Positions 8,192 to 18,288 are shown, numbered from the stretch's first letter. The stretch is 64,000 bases of DNA from an uncultured Bacilli bacterium (GCA_910587745.1 CAJUNE010000001.1:73267-137266); one strand, 5' to 3'. Translations and numbers: made by a program. The notes: generated by a model not told the origin, from the letters alone.

Positions 8192-9322
8192 ATGCTAAAT
8201 AAAGAATTAAAAAAGGATATTTTAAAAATAATATTATTTACAGTTAGTTTAATATTTTTATTTATTTATATTAAACCAGTATGGGAATTTTTAGTAATAG
8301 TATTTAATCTAGTAATGCCATTTTTAGTTGGTATAGCAATCGCTTTTGTTTTAAATATCTTAGTTAATTTATTAGAAAGAAAACTATTTAATAAAACTAA
8401 GATAAATTCTAAAACTAAACATAATTTAAGTATTATATTATCGTTAGCAATAGTATTAAGCTTCTTAACATTTATGATATTATTAATAGTGCCTCAAATT
8501 AAAAATACAACTAATTTATTTATTGATAATATGCCAACATATCAAGAAAATGTTATAAATTTATTAGATAAAATAGGAGTAAATAATGAAATCAGAGCAA
8601 ATATTATAGCCAAATCCAAGGACTTTGGTGACAAACTAACCATATATTTAAAAGATAATAGTAATACAGTAGCAACTAGTATTTTAGGGTTAGCAAGTAA
8701 TGTTGTAACCAGTGTAGTAAATCTTACTATTGGTATTATCTTTGCAATCTATTTATTAGTAGAAAAAGAACATTTATTAAATCAAACAAGTAAAATATTA
8801 AAAGCTTATTTGCCAGATAAAAAAGTAAATAAAATAAGTAGTATTTGTCATTTATCAAATAAAACTTTTGCTAGTTTTGTAAGTGGTCAATTTTTAGAAG
8901 CAATAATAATTGGAGTATTATGTTTAATAGGAATGTTAATTCTTGGAATACCATATGCTGCCACCATATCTATATTAGTAGGATTTACGGCTCTCATACC
9001 AGTATTTGGAGCATTTATTGGAACAGGAATTGGAGCATTTTTAATCTTTATGGTAAATCCCATGAAATCATTAATATTTATTATATTCATTTTAATATTA
9101 CAACAAATAGAAGGAAATTTAATTTATCCAAAAGTTATGAGTAAAAGAGTAAATTTACCAGGAATATGGGTTTTAGTTGCAGTTACAATTGGAGCTAGTA
9201 TCTCTGGAATTTTAGGAATGCTACTTAGTGTTCCAATCGCATCAATCCTTTATAGTATCCTAGCTACTAATGTTAATGAAAGATTATTAAAAAAAGAAAG
9301 TACTAAAAAAGTAAAAAAGTAA
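8192..9322 (+). CDS. AI-2E family transporter (YtvI/PerM-like)
   Basis: A 376-residue polytopic membrane protein of the AI-2E/PerM family. It has paired N-terminal membrane helices (residues about 12-60), a third near 75, a soluble loop with TNLFIDNMPTYQENV, then five further helices from about residue 165. The signature LGIPYAATISILVGFTALIPVFG and the final NLIYPKVMSKRVNLPGIWVL are typical. Family members export small molecules or act in Na+/H+ exchange; the substrate is unknown. It starts 63 bp after divIVA with ribosome site taggtgag. Confidence 0.87.
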   Translation: MLNKELKKDILKIILFTVSLIFLFIYIKPVWEFLVIVFNLVMPFLVGIAIAFVLNILVNLLERKLFNKTKINSKTKHNLSIILSLAIVLSFLTFMILLIVPQIKNTTNLFIDNMPTYQENVINLLDKIGVNNEIRANIIAKSKDFGDKLTIYLKDNSNTVATSILGLASNVVTSVVNLTIGIIFAIYLLVEKEHLLNQTSKILKAYLPDKKVNKISSICHLSNKTFASFVSGQFLEAIIIGVLCLIGMLILGIPYAATISILVGFTALIPVFGAFIGTGIGAFLIFMVNPMKSLIFIIFILILQQIEGNLIYPKVMSKRVNLPGIWVLVAVTIGASISGILGMLLSVPIASILYSILATNVNERLLKKESTKKVKK

Positions 9323-9559
9323 ATTAACTTTTAGAAATTGCTATTCTTTTATATTATGATAAAAAATATTATTCTTGACAAACTTCGCAAATTTTCAGAC
9401 TAAATGCAGATTTATAAATATTAAGCCAGTTTACTAGACTTATTACAGCTTTTTTATTAAAAGTGGAATTTTAAATGAAAATTAGCAAATCTATTGAAAT
9501 ATAAAATAAACTTTAAAAAATTTTAAAAAATGTGTTATAATAAAAATAAGAGGTATTTT

Positions 9560-10142
9560 ATGAAAATAAAAAAAAATAAATTCCATCTTAAAAACCATCT
9601 TAGTGGCTATATTAGTTATGATGATATTATTCCTGTTCTTTTCATTTATATCATGGCATAATCTAAAAAATAGTTCAAAAGATGAAAGCAAATTAAATTT
9701 TTTTAGCTTTATATATAAATTCAGCATAACTAATGAAGAATGGACCAGGTATTTTGAACAATTACCACATCGATTAGAATTAGCTAATACCATTTTTGAT
9801 ATCAGATTAAAGGATTCTAATGAAATAGAAAAGTATTATGAATTTTCAAATTATAATTTATATTTTATCGGTATAGAAGAAATATATATAAAAGAAAATG
9901 ATATAACCATGACTTTAAGAGAAAAATTAGATAATGATAAAGAATATTTGATAAAAATGAGGAATAATATGTATTATGAATATGGTATATTTGATGGCGG
10001 TAGCACAGAATATAGTTCTGTTTACAATGATTCCTTTAATGAAAAAATAAAAATGTTTACTTGTAATAGTATGAATAGTGGTAACAAGGATATTCACATT
10101 GCACCAGTAGGGAAAAATATACCTTACGCTAAATGGTGTTAA
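9560..10142 (+). pseudogene. Membrane-anchored protein, frame broken in an A9 run
   Basis: A protein with one N-terminal membrane helix and an extracytoplasmic domain of about 145 residues. As the sequence stands, ATG 9560 (after agagg) runs into a stop, and the long frame opens only at GTG 9603. With one A fewer in the A9 run at 9568-9576 the two join as MKIKKINSILKTILVAILVMM..., a natural start and membrane anchor. The rest (residues about 45-194) is soluble, with NEEWTRYFEQLPHRLELAN, and matches no family I know. It may be a phase-variable gene, a slippage-decoded gene, a sequencing error or a recent pseudogene. The alternative is translation from GTG 9603, which has no ribosome site. Confidence 0.5.
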
Positions 10143-10171
10143 AAATTATAACATAAAAGAGTTAGTTTAAA

Positions 10172-10208
10172 AATAAGAGTTGTATTAAAATGATACAATT
10201 CTTTTTTA
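10172..10208 (+). terminator. Terminator after the 9560 gene
   Basis: gagttgtat (about 10177-10185) pairs with atacaattc (10192-10201) and is followed by a T-rich run (ttttttatt). Confidence 0.65.
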
Positions 10209-10428
10209 TTGCTGCAGAAAAGCAATTTCAATTTAAGAGCTTTAGTTGATGTTAACTTATCTTAGTTAGTTAGTAATTCTATTATAGATGTATTAATTTT
10301 AATAAGAATTTTTTTTAAAAATAAAAAATATTTTATGTTGATAATATTATTCAATACTTTAAATGAATTAGCAAAATATAAAGTTAATAATGATCTAATA
10401 GCAAAAAAATAAGTATATAAATTATAGA
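10209..10428. other. Gene-free AT-rich stretch
   Basis: No ORF with a ribosome site, no tRNA and no convincing hairpin larger than a few pairs; only general A/T runs. A promoter for the next gene starts at its right end. Confidence 0.5.
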
Positions 10429-10457
10429 TTGACAAATTATATCTAATAAATTAGAAT
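10429..10457 (+). promoter_or_regulatory. Promoter of the 10485 gene
   Basis: Perfect TTGACA at 10429-10434, 17-bp spacer, TAGAAT at 10452-10457. Confidence 0.7.
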
Positions 10458-10484
10458 AGACACAATAAAAAAGGAATGATTAAT

Positions 10485-10706
10485 ATGTATGGAACTCACA
10501 CTTATGAAGAAATATTACAAGACCCATATTTAGATATTATTGATTGGAATTATATAACACTACATCCTGAAGCTAAATTTGCTATAAGAGAAAGATATTT
10601 ACAAGACCCAATATTTAGAAATCGTATTGATGAAAAGAAAAATTTAAGTGTTACATTTAAACAAAAATTTGAAAAATTCTTTCCAAGTTTACAAAAATCA
10701 CGTTAA
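10485..10706 (+). CDS. Small hypothetical protein
   Basis: A 73-residue soluble protein (MYGTHTYEEILQDPYLDIIDW...) of unknown function, with the phrase LQDP twice (residues about 11 and 43). ATG 10485 is preferred over ATG 10476 because it stands 9 bases after the aagga ribosome site; the upstream ATG would overlap that site. It has its own promoter and lies before a separate kinase-like gene. Confidence 0.55.
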   Translation: MYGTHTYEEILQDPYLDIIDWNYITLHPEAKFAIRERYLQDPIFRNRIDEKKNLSVTFKQKFEKFFPSLQKSR

Positions 10707-10762
10707 ATTTTGACTTTTGAGATAAATTATGATATGATACAGCTCCAAAAAGAAGGGGTAAT

Positions 10763-11506
10763 ATGGAATTTATTAGTAAAGCATCAGTAGATAAATTTAT
10801 GAAAAAGAATAAAAATATTGGTTTTGGTCAAGAAGGAGAATGCTTTGTAGATAGTAAAAGAGAATTAGTATATAAATTCTATAATAGTTTTCTTGATTCT
10901 ATAGAAGATGAGAACCCATCAAAAGAAAGAATACTCGCATTTAAAGATGTTAAGACTGAACTAGTTATGTTTCCACAAGATATTATAGTATTAGAGAATA
11001 GAATAATAGGGGACGTTACTAAATATGCTAATGGTAAAAACTTATATAAAACAAATCCTTTTTCAGTTGATTTAAATAGGTTGATTAGATTATGCGAGAT
11101 TGCCATAAAAGAAATAGAGCTTCTAGCAAAACAAGGAGTTCAATGTTATGATGTTTTATATAATATTTTATTAGGAGATAAACTATATCTAATAGATGGA
11201 AAAGATTATATTTGGAGTGAATATGGTTATACTGAGACTCTATCTTCAAATATGAGGCAATTTAATTTATCAATAATGTATTTTTTAGTAGCAAAATTAT
11301 TTGAAGAAGTAATAAGTAAAAATAAAATTTTAGAAGATATGTTTAAAACGGAAGGTAGAGATATTACTATAACTGAATTTATAATAGAACTAAAAAATTA
11401 TTTATCTGAGTTAGTAGGTAAAGAAATAAAAACTTTAGAAGAAGCAAGAAGTTTAGTAGATAAAAAAAAGAGTGAAACTCCTTATATACGTTTATTAGAA
11501 TTATAA
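10763..11506 (+). CDS. Protein-kinase-fold protein
   Basis: The 247-residue protein looks like a divergent eukaryotic-like or aminoglycoside-type kinase. It has a glycine-rich loop IGFGQEGECF (residues 19-28), a probable ATP-binding lysine in LVYKFY, a hinge region around NGKNLYK, and a catalytic-loop-like CYDVLYNIL followed by LYLIDG in place of the DFG segment. The usual HRD is absent (the loop reads Gln-Cys-Tyr-Asp), so activity is uncertain. No membrane helix is present. Its substrate cannot be told; the neighbour polA is probably unrelated. Confidence 0.6.
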   Translation: MEFISKASVDKFMKKNKNIGFGQEGECFVDSKRELVYKFYNSFLDSIEDENPSKERILAFKDVKTELVMFPQDIIVLENRIIGDVTKYANGKNLYKTNPFSVDLNRLIRLCEIAIKEIELLAKQGVQCYDVLYNILLGDKLYLIDGKDYIWSEYGYTETLSSNMRQFNLSIMYFLVAKLFEEVISKNKILEDMFKTEGRDITITEFIIELKNYLSELVGKEIKTLEEARSLVDKKKSETPYIRLLEL

Positions 11507-11508
11507 AC

Positions 11509-11536
11509 AAAGAAAGTGTCAAACTTTCTTTTATTA
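11509..11536 (+). terminator. Terminator before polA
   Basis: aagaaagt and actttctt form a short hairpin with a 5-base loop (gtcaa), followed by ttattatg. Confidence 0.65.
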
Positions 11537-11575
11537 TGTTATGTTTTAGTGTATAATTAACTTAGGTGATGTAGA

Positions 11576-14152
11576 ATGAAGAGAGTAATATTAGTAGATG
11601 GTAACAATTTAATGTTTAGAAGTTATTATGCCACTGCATATTCTGGAAATATCATGAAAAACAGTAAAGGATTTCCAACGAATGCTTTATATGGTTTTGT
11701 AAGTATGATGAATAAAATAATTAATGAAGAAAAACCAGAGTATATTGCAGTAGCTTTTGATATAGGAAAAAACTTTCGTAAAGAAAAATATGATTTTTAT
11801 AAAGAGGGAAGAAGTGCTACTCCTGATGAATTAAAATCTCAAATGCCTATCGCAAGAGACATATTAACAGCTATGGGAATAAAATATTTAGAATTAGCGC
11901 CATATGAGGCGGATGATATAATTGGTACTTTAGCTCGTATGGCTGATGAAGACCCTGAAGTATATGCAACTATAGTTTCAAGTGATAGAGATTTATTACA
12001 ATTAATAAGTCCTGTAGTAGATGTTAAATTATTAAAACAAAAAGATTACATTAGATATAATCCTGAGACTTTTTTACTAGACTGGGGTATAGAACCTATA
12101 AAGATTATTGATTTAAAAGCTCTCGCTGGTGATTCATCAGATAATATCCCTGGAGTTAAAGGAATTGGCGATAAAACTGCTTTAAAGTTATTACAAGAAT
12201 ATGGTTCTTTAGAAGGAATATATGACAATATTGAAAATATCAAAGGTAAAACAAGAGAAAAATTAGAAACAGACAAAGAAAATGCTTTTATGAGTAAAGA
12301 AATAGCAACCATCTATCGTGAAGTACCCCTTGATATTGAATTTGAAGGTATTAAATATTTAGGAACGAATGAAAAAGAACTAGCAAGTATTTATGAAGAA
12401 TTAGAATTTTACTCTCTTTTAAAAAACTTTGATCGAAAAAGTACAGCAGAAAAAAATATCGAATTTAAAGAAATAAAAGACATAAATGAAGTAGAACTCG
12501 GTAATGAAGTAAGTATATATATTGAATTAGACGAAGAAAACTATCACAAAGGAAATATTTTAGGAATAGGAGTAAGTGATAAAGAACACAACTATTATAT
12601 AGAAAGTAGTATGTTAAAAGACCTAATTCCTTTATTAAAAGACAAAGTAGTTTACACATATAATGCTAAGGCTTTAGAAATAATAATGCGTCGAAATAAT
12701 TTAGAATTAGCTCCTGTAAATTATGATTTAATGATTGCTGCTTATTTAGTAAATGCCTTTACGAAAGATGATATCGCATATTTAATGAACCCTCAAATGT
12801 ATAGTGTTGAATTTTATGAAAATAATGCCAAAAATAATTTTGCAGACAAAGAAAAACTAAAAAAAGAAATAGTATTAAAATCAAGATTTATTTATGATAC
12901 AAGAGATATTTATATAAATGAATTAAAAAAAGAAGCAATGTATGAATTATTTGCAAATATTGAAATGCCTCTTACTTATGTCTTAGCAGATATGGAGTAT
13001 ATTGGTGTACCAATTGACAGCAATATATTAGATGAAATAAAAGCTGAAGCAGAAGCTAAACTTGAAATAATAACTAAAGAAATATATAATATGGCAGGAT
13101 GTGTTTTTAATATTAGCAGTCCTAAACAATTAGGTGAAGTCATATATGGTAAATTAGGTATCGCAGTTGGTAAGAAAACTCAAAAAGGATATAAAACAGA
13201 TGCTGATACTTTAAAAAAATTAATAGATAGACATCCAATAATAAATTTAATATTAGAATATCGAAATTTTAGTAAGATATTATCAACGTATACAATCAGT
13301 TTAGAAAATGCTAAATTTCCTGATAATAAAATCCATACAATATTTAAGCAAACATTAACTAGAACTGGAAGATTATCAAGTGTTGAACCAAACCTACAAA
13401 ATATACCTATTAGAGGAGAAGAAGGAAGAAAAGTAAGAAGAGCCTTTATACCAAGTAATGATTTATTCTTAAGTATAGATTATAGTCAGATAGAACTACG
13501 AATTTTAGCTCACATATCTGATTCCAAAGAGCTAATTGAAGCTTTTAGAAATGGTCAAGATATACATACAAAAGTAGCCGCTGATATTTATGGTGTTGAA
13601 GAGGGTGATGTCACAAAATTAATGCGTAGTACAGCCAAAGCAGTAATATTTGGAATTGTATATGGAATAAGTGGCTTTGGCTTAGGAGAGAATTTAAACA
13701 TAGATCGAAAACAAGCCCAAGAATTTATAAATAAATATTATGAATTATATCCAGGTGTAAAAAATTATATGGATAACATTGTAAAAGAAGCATACGAAAC
13801 TGGAAGTGTCAGGACATTGTTTAATCGTAAAAGAACAATTGAAGAATTAAACAACAAAAATTATATGATTAGAAGCAGTGGTGAACGTATAGCACTTAAC
13901 ACACCTATTCAAGGAACAAGCGCTGATATTATTAAAAAAGCTATGGTCTTAGTTTTTGAAGAATTTAAAAAAGCCAACATAAAAAGTAAAATGGTTTTAC
14001 AAATTCATGATGAGCTTGTAATAGATACTATTAAAGAAGAAGAAGAACAAGTAACAGAAATAGTTAAAAACGTTATGGAAAACGTAATTGAATTATCAGT
14101 ACCATTAAAAGTTGGTATAGCTAAAGGTAAAGATTTATATGAAGCAAAATAA
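11576..14152 (+). CDS. polA: DNA polymerase I
   Basis: DNA polymerase I fills gaps in excision repair and replaces RNA primers. The 858-residue protein has the 5'-3' exonuclease domain (residues 1-290, ILVDGNNLMFRSYYA and YEADDIIGTLA with metal-binding acids). A central 3'-5' exonuclease-like domain follows in which the first DxE motif is degraded (reads IYIELDEEN), so proofreading is probably absent, as in Bacillus. The polymerase domain (from about 540) has motif A LSIDYSQIELR, motif B RSTAKAVIFGIVYG and motif C QIHDELV. Starts after taggtgatgta; mutM follows 18 bp downstream, the usual repair operon in Bacilli. Confidence 0.97.
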   Translation: MKRVILVDGNNLMFRSYYATAYSGNIMKNSKGFPTNALYGFVSMMNKIINEEKPEYIAVAFDIGKNFRKEKYDFYKEGRSATPDELKSQMPIARDILTAMGIKYLELAPYEADDIIGTLARMADEDPEVYATIVSSDRDLLQLISPVVDVKLLKQKDYIRYNPETFLLDWGIEPIKIIDLKALAGDSSDNIPGVKGIGDKTALKLLQEYGSLEGIYDNIENIKGKTREKLETDKENAFMSKEIATIYREVPLDIEFEGIKYLGTNEKELASIYEELEFYSLLKNFDRKSTAEKNIEFKEIKDINEVELGNEVSIYIELDEENYHKGNILGIGVSDKEHNYYIESSMLKDLIPLLKDKVVYTYNAKALEIIMRRNNLELAPVNYDLMIAAYLVNAFTKDDIAYLMNPQMYSVEFYENNAKNNFADKEKLKKEIVLKSRFIYDTRDIYINELKKEAMYELFANIEMPLTYVLADMEYIGVPIDSNILDEIKAEAEAKLEIITKEIYNMAGCVFNISSPKQLGEVIYGKLGIAVGKKTQKGYKTDADTLKKLIDRHPIINLILEYRNFSKILSTYTISLENAKFPDNKIHTIFKQTLTRTGRLSSVEPNLQNIPIRGEEGRKVRRAFIPSNDLFLSIDYSQIELRILAHISDSKELIEAFRNGQDIHTKVAADIYGVEEGDVTKLMRSTAKAVIFGIVYGISGFGLGENLNIDRKQAQEFINKYYELYPGVKNYMDNIVKEAYETGSVRTLFNRKRTIEELNNKNYMIRSSGERIALNTPIQGTSADIIKKAMVLVFEEFKKANIKSKMVLQIHDELVIDTIKEEEEQVTEIVKNVMENVIELSVPLKVGIAKGKDLYEAK

Positions 14153-14169
14153 ATAGAAGGAGAATTAAT

Positions 14170-14988
14170 ATGCCAGAGATTGCCGAAGTAGAAACAGTAA
14201 GAAATACTTTAAAAGGTAGAATCTTAAATAAAAAAATAACTGATGTAAAAGTTCATTATAAAAATATGATTGAAAGTGATATTAACAAGTTTGCTAGTAG
14301 TTTAATTGGAGATAGTTTTATTGATATTAAAAGAAGAGGAAAATGGTTAATATTTGAAACTAATAATAAATATTTATTATCCCATCTTCGAATGGAAGGT
14401 AAGTTTTTTATCAAAGATGATAAAGAAGCAAAAGGAAAACATGAACATGTAACTATCTATTTTGAAGACAATACTACTTTAAGATATGAAGATACCAGAA
14501 AGTTTGGTCGTATGAACTTAATCAATAAAGAAGAACTTAGTACTACTGAAAGTATAGCTAAACAAGGATTTGAACCTGGAGAAAAAGGATTAACAAGCGC
14601 TTATTTATTAGAAAAATTTAAAAATAAAAAATTACCAATAAAGACAGTACTATTAGACCAAACCATTATTAGTGGTCTTGGAAACATTTATGTTAATGAA
14701 GTAATGTTTTATGCTAAAATAAATCCTGAAAGACCTGCAAGTTCTATTACGAAAGAGGAATGTGAATTAATAGTTAAAGGTTCTAATGAAATAATAAAAG
14801 AAGCGATTAAAATGGGAGGAACTACGATTAAGAGTTACACATCTAGTTTAGGAGTAACAGGAAGATTCCAACAAAATTTAAAGGTCCATAAAAAAGAAGG
14901 AGAACTATGCAGTATATGTGATACTCCTATAAAAAACATCAAAATAGGTGGTAGAAGTACATATTTTTGTCCAAAATGTCAAAAATAG
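14170..14988 (+). CDS. mutM: Formamidopyrimidine-DNA glycosylase
   Basis: MutM (Fpg) removes 8-oxoguanine and ring-opened purines and cuts the abasic site. The 272-residue product has the catalytic N-terminus MPEIAEVETV (Pro2, Glu3), the beta-hairpin lysine region LRMEGKFF, the helix-two-turn-helix around GLGNIYVNEVMF, and the zinc finger CSICDTPIKNI...RSTYFCPKC with the DNA-contacting Arg. All catalytic residues are in place. It is coupled to polA (18 bp, gaaggag site) and ends convergent with the minus-strand ubiB-like gene, only 2 bp away. Confidence 0.97.
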   Translation: MPEIAEVETVRNTLKGRILNKKITDVKVHYKNMIESDINKFASSLIGDSFIDIKRRGKWLIFETNNKYLLSHLRMEGKFFIKDDKEAKGKHEHVTIYFEDNTTLRYEDTRKFGRMNLINKEELSTTESIAKQGFEPGEKGLTSAYLLEKFKNKKLPIKTVLLDQTIISGLGNIYVNEVMFYAKINPERPASSITKEECELIVKGSNEIIKEAIKMGGTTIKSYTSSLGVTGRFQQNLKVHKKEGELCSICDTPIKNIKIGGRSTYFCPKCQK

Positions 14989-14990
14989 TT

Positions 14991-16469
14991 TTATCTACCT
15001 AGTGAATCATTACCTATATTTTTAAGTAAATGAAGAAAGTCTAAAGCATCATTTAATGCTTTTCGTACATCTTCATTTTTTAGTTCTTCTAATATTTTAT
15101 CACAATCACTTTTAGGCAAAGTTTTGTGTAATGCAAAATGAATACCGCTATGTAATATATTTGGCGAGATTTTTAAAAATCTTATACTCAAGTTTTTTAA
15201 ACCGTTTATATTTTCCATTAATAAATATTCTATTACTTGCTTTTTTAGAAGATCAAACGCTGAAATATCATTATTAGCTAAATAACTAATACCATTTAAA
15301 CAAACAAAAGCTTTTGCCATAGAAAATAAGAAATTAGGCGGAGAAATATTATATTTTAAGCAAATATTAATCATATCTGTAAAATAAGCTGTAACAGTTT
15401 TATCATTAATACTTAAACAATAATTATCAACCTCTTTTTGAAAATTAACTACTTCTTCATCAGTTAATTTAGCATATTGTGTAAGCATTTTAAATAATTT
15501 TTTAGAGTTTCCTGAATAAGCACTTAAGAAAAATTCTTTTGTTAGTTTCAAATCTTCTTTTGAAAGTTTAAAAATTAGACCCATATCTAGAAATCCAATA
15601 TTCCCATCATTATCTAAATAAATATTTCCACCATGAGGATCACCATGAAAATAAACATCTATATCATTAAACATCGCATAAAAGCTAAGTTTTAAGTAAC
15701 TATTAAGAGCGGTTAATTTAGCATCATTATCATCAATATGATTAAAATTAGGAAAAGGAATATATTCCATAACTATAACATTTTCACTACATAAATCACT
15801 ACAAATTTTCGGAATAACTATATTTTTAACTGCTGGAATTTTTCCATTAACTTGTTTAGCAAAATTTGTATAACTTGCGATATTTTGTGCTTCATGAATA
15901 AAGTCAGTTTCATCTAAAACCCAAGAATAGTATAATAAAAAAGCTTTATCAAACCCTGATTGATTATTTAGATTTAAAATTGGAATAAATTTACTAATAA
16001 TATCTCTGACATGAGAATGTTTTCTCAAAAAAGATATATAAGATGTAATTATTTTTTTTAATCTTTTTAAATCTGTTTCTAAAGTATTGGTAATATCTTT
16101 TCTTTTTATTTTAAGAGCCACTACGGTCCCATCTTTTAAAGTAGCTTTATGAACTTGCGAAATAGAGGCAGAACCTAAAGGCGTTTCTTCTATACTTAGA
16201 AAAGTTTTTTCTAAATCCCCATATTCGCTAATTAAAATATTTTTAATTTCGTCAAATGATAGGGGATTAGAATTATCACAAATAGCTTCCAAATCTCTTC
16301 TATCTTCTTCGCTAAAAAGGGTTCCATAATTTTGAGTAGCAAGTATTTGAGCTAATTTAATATATGCTAGCCCATTATTATTACAAAATATCCTAATTGC
16401 CTCACCATTACTTTTCTTTAATATTACAATATTTTTTATAAGTTTCAATATTTCTAAATAAAATTTCAT
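14991..16469 (-). CDS. UbiB/ABC1/AarF family atypical kinase
   Basis: A 492-residue member of the ABC1/UbiB/ADCK family, atypical kinases tied to isoprenoid-quinone or lipid metabolism. Seen motifs: KxGQ-like AYIKLAQILATQNY near residue 33, the alanine-rich nucleotide loop PLGSASISQVHKA, ATP-binding VALKIKR, catalytic-loop HGDPHGGNIYLD and FLDMGL in place of DFG. The typical C-terminal membrane helices are not clear. Minus strand, with its own start after gaaaatcc and gggtgagaat. It faces mutM. Its target lipid is unknown. Confidence 0.85.
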   Translation of the reverse strand: MKFYLEILKLIKNIVILKKSNGEAIRIFCNNNGLAYIKLAQILATQNYGTLFSEEDRRDLEAICDNSNPLSFDEIKNILISEYGDLEKTFLSIEETPLGSASISQVHKATLKDGTVVALKIKRKDITNTLETDLKRLKKIITSYISFLRKHSHVRDIISKFIPILNLNNQSGFDKAFLLYYSWVLDETDFIHEAQNIASYTNFAKQVNGKIPAVKNIVIPKICSDLCSENVIVMEYIPFPNFNHIDDNDAKLTALNSYLKLSFYAMFNDIDVYFHGDPHGGNIYLDNDGNIGFLDMGLIFKLSKEDLKLTKEFFLSAYSGNSKKLFKMLTQYAKLTDEEVVNFQKEVDNYCLSINDKTVTAYFTDMINICLKYNISPPNFLFSMAKAFVCLNGISYLANNDISAFDLLKKQVIEYLLMENINGLKNLSIRFLKISPNILHSGIHFALHKTLPKSDCDKILEELKNEDVRKALNDALDFLHLLKNIGNDSLGR

Positions 16470-16551
16470 AGATTCTCACCCAGGAAGATATTATATCATA
16501 CTGATAAATTTTATCAAAGAACAAATAATTTAAAAAGAAATTTATTAAATA

Positions 16552-16604
16552 TTCATATAAAAAGCAATAAACTAATCAAAGAAAATCGGCTTATTGCTTT
16601 TTTC
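16552..16604 (-). terminator. Terminator of tmcAL
   Basis: aaaaagcaataa and ttattgcttttt form a long inverted repeat around the minus-strand stop codon of the tmcAL gene. The T-run follows on the minus strand near 16560. Confidence 0.65.
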
Positions 16605-17684
16605 AAAATTCATAATTTTATTTTTGCTTACTAAACTATAGATATTAGCAGCTATCATTTCATATTTATAAGTTAGAGTATTAGGAATAGGAACAAGACC
16701 TATGTCTAAATCTTTCAAATCATGTAAATAAGCTCTACCATTTTTATTAAAACCCAAGACTCTAATATAATCAATATTTGCCAGTTCATTAATATTTTTA
16801 GGAACACCAATTAATATATGAATAAGCATTCTAGATATTTTATTATAAGTATATCTTTTAGTTTTAACGAGTTTTATAAATTCGTCAACATTTTTAGCTT
16901 CCATTATTTTTTCTTTTAAGCGATATTCAATACCTTCATCGACAGTTAAATATTTACTCAAATCATAATCAGTTAAAATCTTATATTTAATAAAGGGAAA
17001 AAAATTATTTAAACTAATATTTTCAATACCATTGATAACTTTCCGTGGAACAAATAAAGAGATATCTTCTTTGTTTTTAAGTTTATTCCTAATATTACTA
17101 GCACTAATTATTTCCTTATTACTATCAAGATCATGATAGTTACTAGTTCGCTCAATAGTAATAGGGGTAATATCAAATTTATTTTTATATATTGCTTTTA
17201 TATAAGAAATACCCAGTAAATCATTAGGATTAAAAATATCTTCAGAAGTATTTAAAGCTTTAGCAAGAGCAGTTGGATAATTAACTCCTTGATCTAAGAA
17301 ATCTTTTACTTTTAAGTTATATTCTTTAGAGTCTTGTATTTTAGCAACCCGTTCTAAGGCTTCAATATTATTAGATTCACTACCAAAGACTATTGTTTTA
17401 CAGGCCAAATGATTTAGTATTTTAACGGAAGCATCAGCGAAGATATCAGCGCTCTGAGTACCAAAAATAAAAGGAAGTTCTACTACTAAATCAACACCAT
17501 AAAGTAAAGCTAGCATAGTTTTATTTTCTTTAGATAAAACACTAACTTCACCACGTTCTAAAAAATAACCATTTAAAACTAAGATTAAAGTTTTACCAGG
17601 AAATAGTTTTTTAGTTTGCTCTATATGATAAATATGGCCTTTATGAAAAGGATTATATTCACAAATTATACCAACCGCGTCCAT
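16572..17684 (-). CDS. tmcAL: tRNA(Met) cytidine acetate ligase (YlbM)
   Basis: TmcAL activates acetate with ATP and acetylates the wobble cytidine (ac4C34) of elongator tRNA-Met. The 370-residue protein opens with VGIICEYNPFHKGHIYHIEQTK, the nucleotidyltransferase HxGH-type motif, and contains LVVELPFIFGTQSADIFADASV and the ISASNIRNKL helix. Length matches the Bacillus YlbM family. In Bacillus it lies beside ylbN (yceD) and rpmF; here these are on the opposite strand across a gene-free region of 600 bp. Confidence 0.92.
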   Translation of the reverse strand: MDAVGIICEYNPFHKGHIYHIEQTKKLFPGKTLILVLNGYFLERGEVSVLSKENKTMLALLYGVDLVVELPFIFGTQSADIFADASVKILNHLACKTIVFGSESNNIEALERVAKIQDSKEYNLKVKDFLDQGVNYPTALAKALNTSEDIFNPNDLLGISYIKAIYKNKFDITPITIERTSNYHDLDSNKEIISASNIRNKLKNKEDISLFVPRKVINGIENISLNNFFPFIKYKILTDYDLSKYLTVDEGIEYRLKEKIMEAKNVDEFIKLVKTKRYTYNKISRMLIHILIGVPKNINELANIDYIRVLGFNKNGRAYLHDLKDLDIGLVPIPNTLTYKYEMIAANIYSLVSKNKIMNFEKSNKPIFFD

Positions 17685-18288
17685 TTAATCACCACTTAAT
17701 AAGTATATCAAAAAAACAAAATAAAATCTTTAAAAAAACAAAACTATTTTAAATATTTAATATTATCTATTTTACCTAATAAAAAGTCAGTAGATATGTT
17801 GATTCTTTTTTATTAGTCGAATACTGTTATATTTTGTCGTGGATAAGCGGGATTTTACCCTAAATCTTATTATTCCTTGATTATTCCTATTTTTTAAGAT
17901 AAAGTAAAACTTGTGTTAGGACTGGTGTCTGCTAATTTAAGACATTTATTTATCTCCCTTAATCCAGTGGGGTTTTGGTTAGGAAGTAGGTGTTGCTTTA
18001 TTAGTGATTAAGAAAGTAATTTCGAGAATCATAAGTTTCCTCTTTAGAGAAAACAAAAAGACATCAACTATTATTTTGATTAACAAAGGTAACATAGTTA
18101 TCAATGTTAAAGAAATAAAAGTTAATGTCCATTTAAAGAAATTATAGTAGGCATTTATGTCCTAACGCACTACTAAATTAATATTAACATAATTTTTCAG
18201 GAAAAACAATATTTTTTATAAATAGATAAATATATTTTACCTTGTTTAAATTTAATAATTATAATATAATTAGATTGGTGAAAAAAGT
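17685..18288. other. 600-bp gene-free region with possible structured RNA
   Basis: No ORF with a ribosome site is found here. Between about 17800 and 18180 the composition is less AT-rich than neighbouring spacers. A long-range pairing is visible: gtgttaggac near 17912-17921 with gtcctaacgcac near 18159-18170. Inner hairpins include aacat...atgtt around 18088-18105. Two similar segments, gttaggactggtgtctgct and gttaggaagtaggtgttgct, occur about 65 bp apart. No match to tmRNA, RNase P, SRP, 6S or T-box landmarks was found by eye. Confidence 0.4.

Noticed and set aside
17900..18000. RNase P, tmRNA or T-box in the long tmcAL-yceD gap
   Set aside because: No GAGGAAAGTCC, no tmRNA acceptor or tag region, and no TGGTACCGC were found there on either strand.
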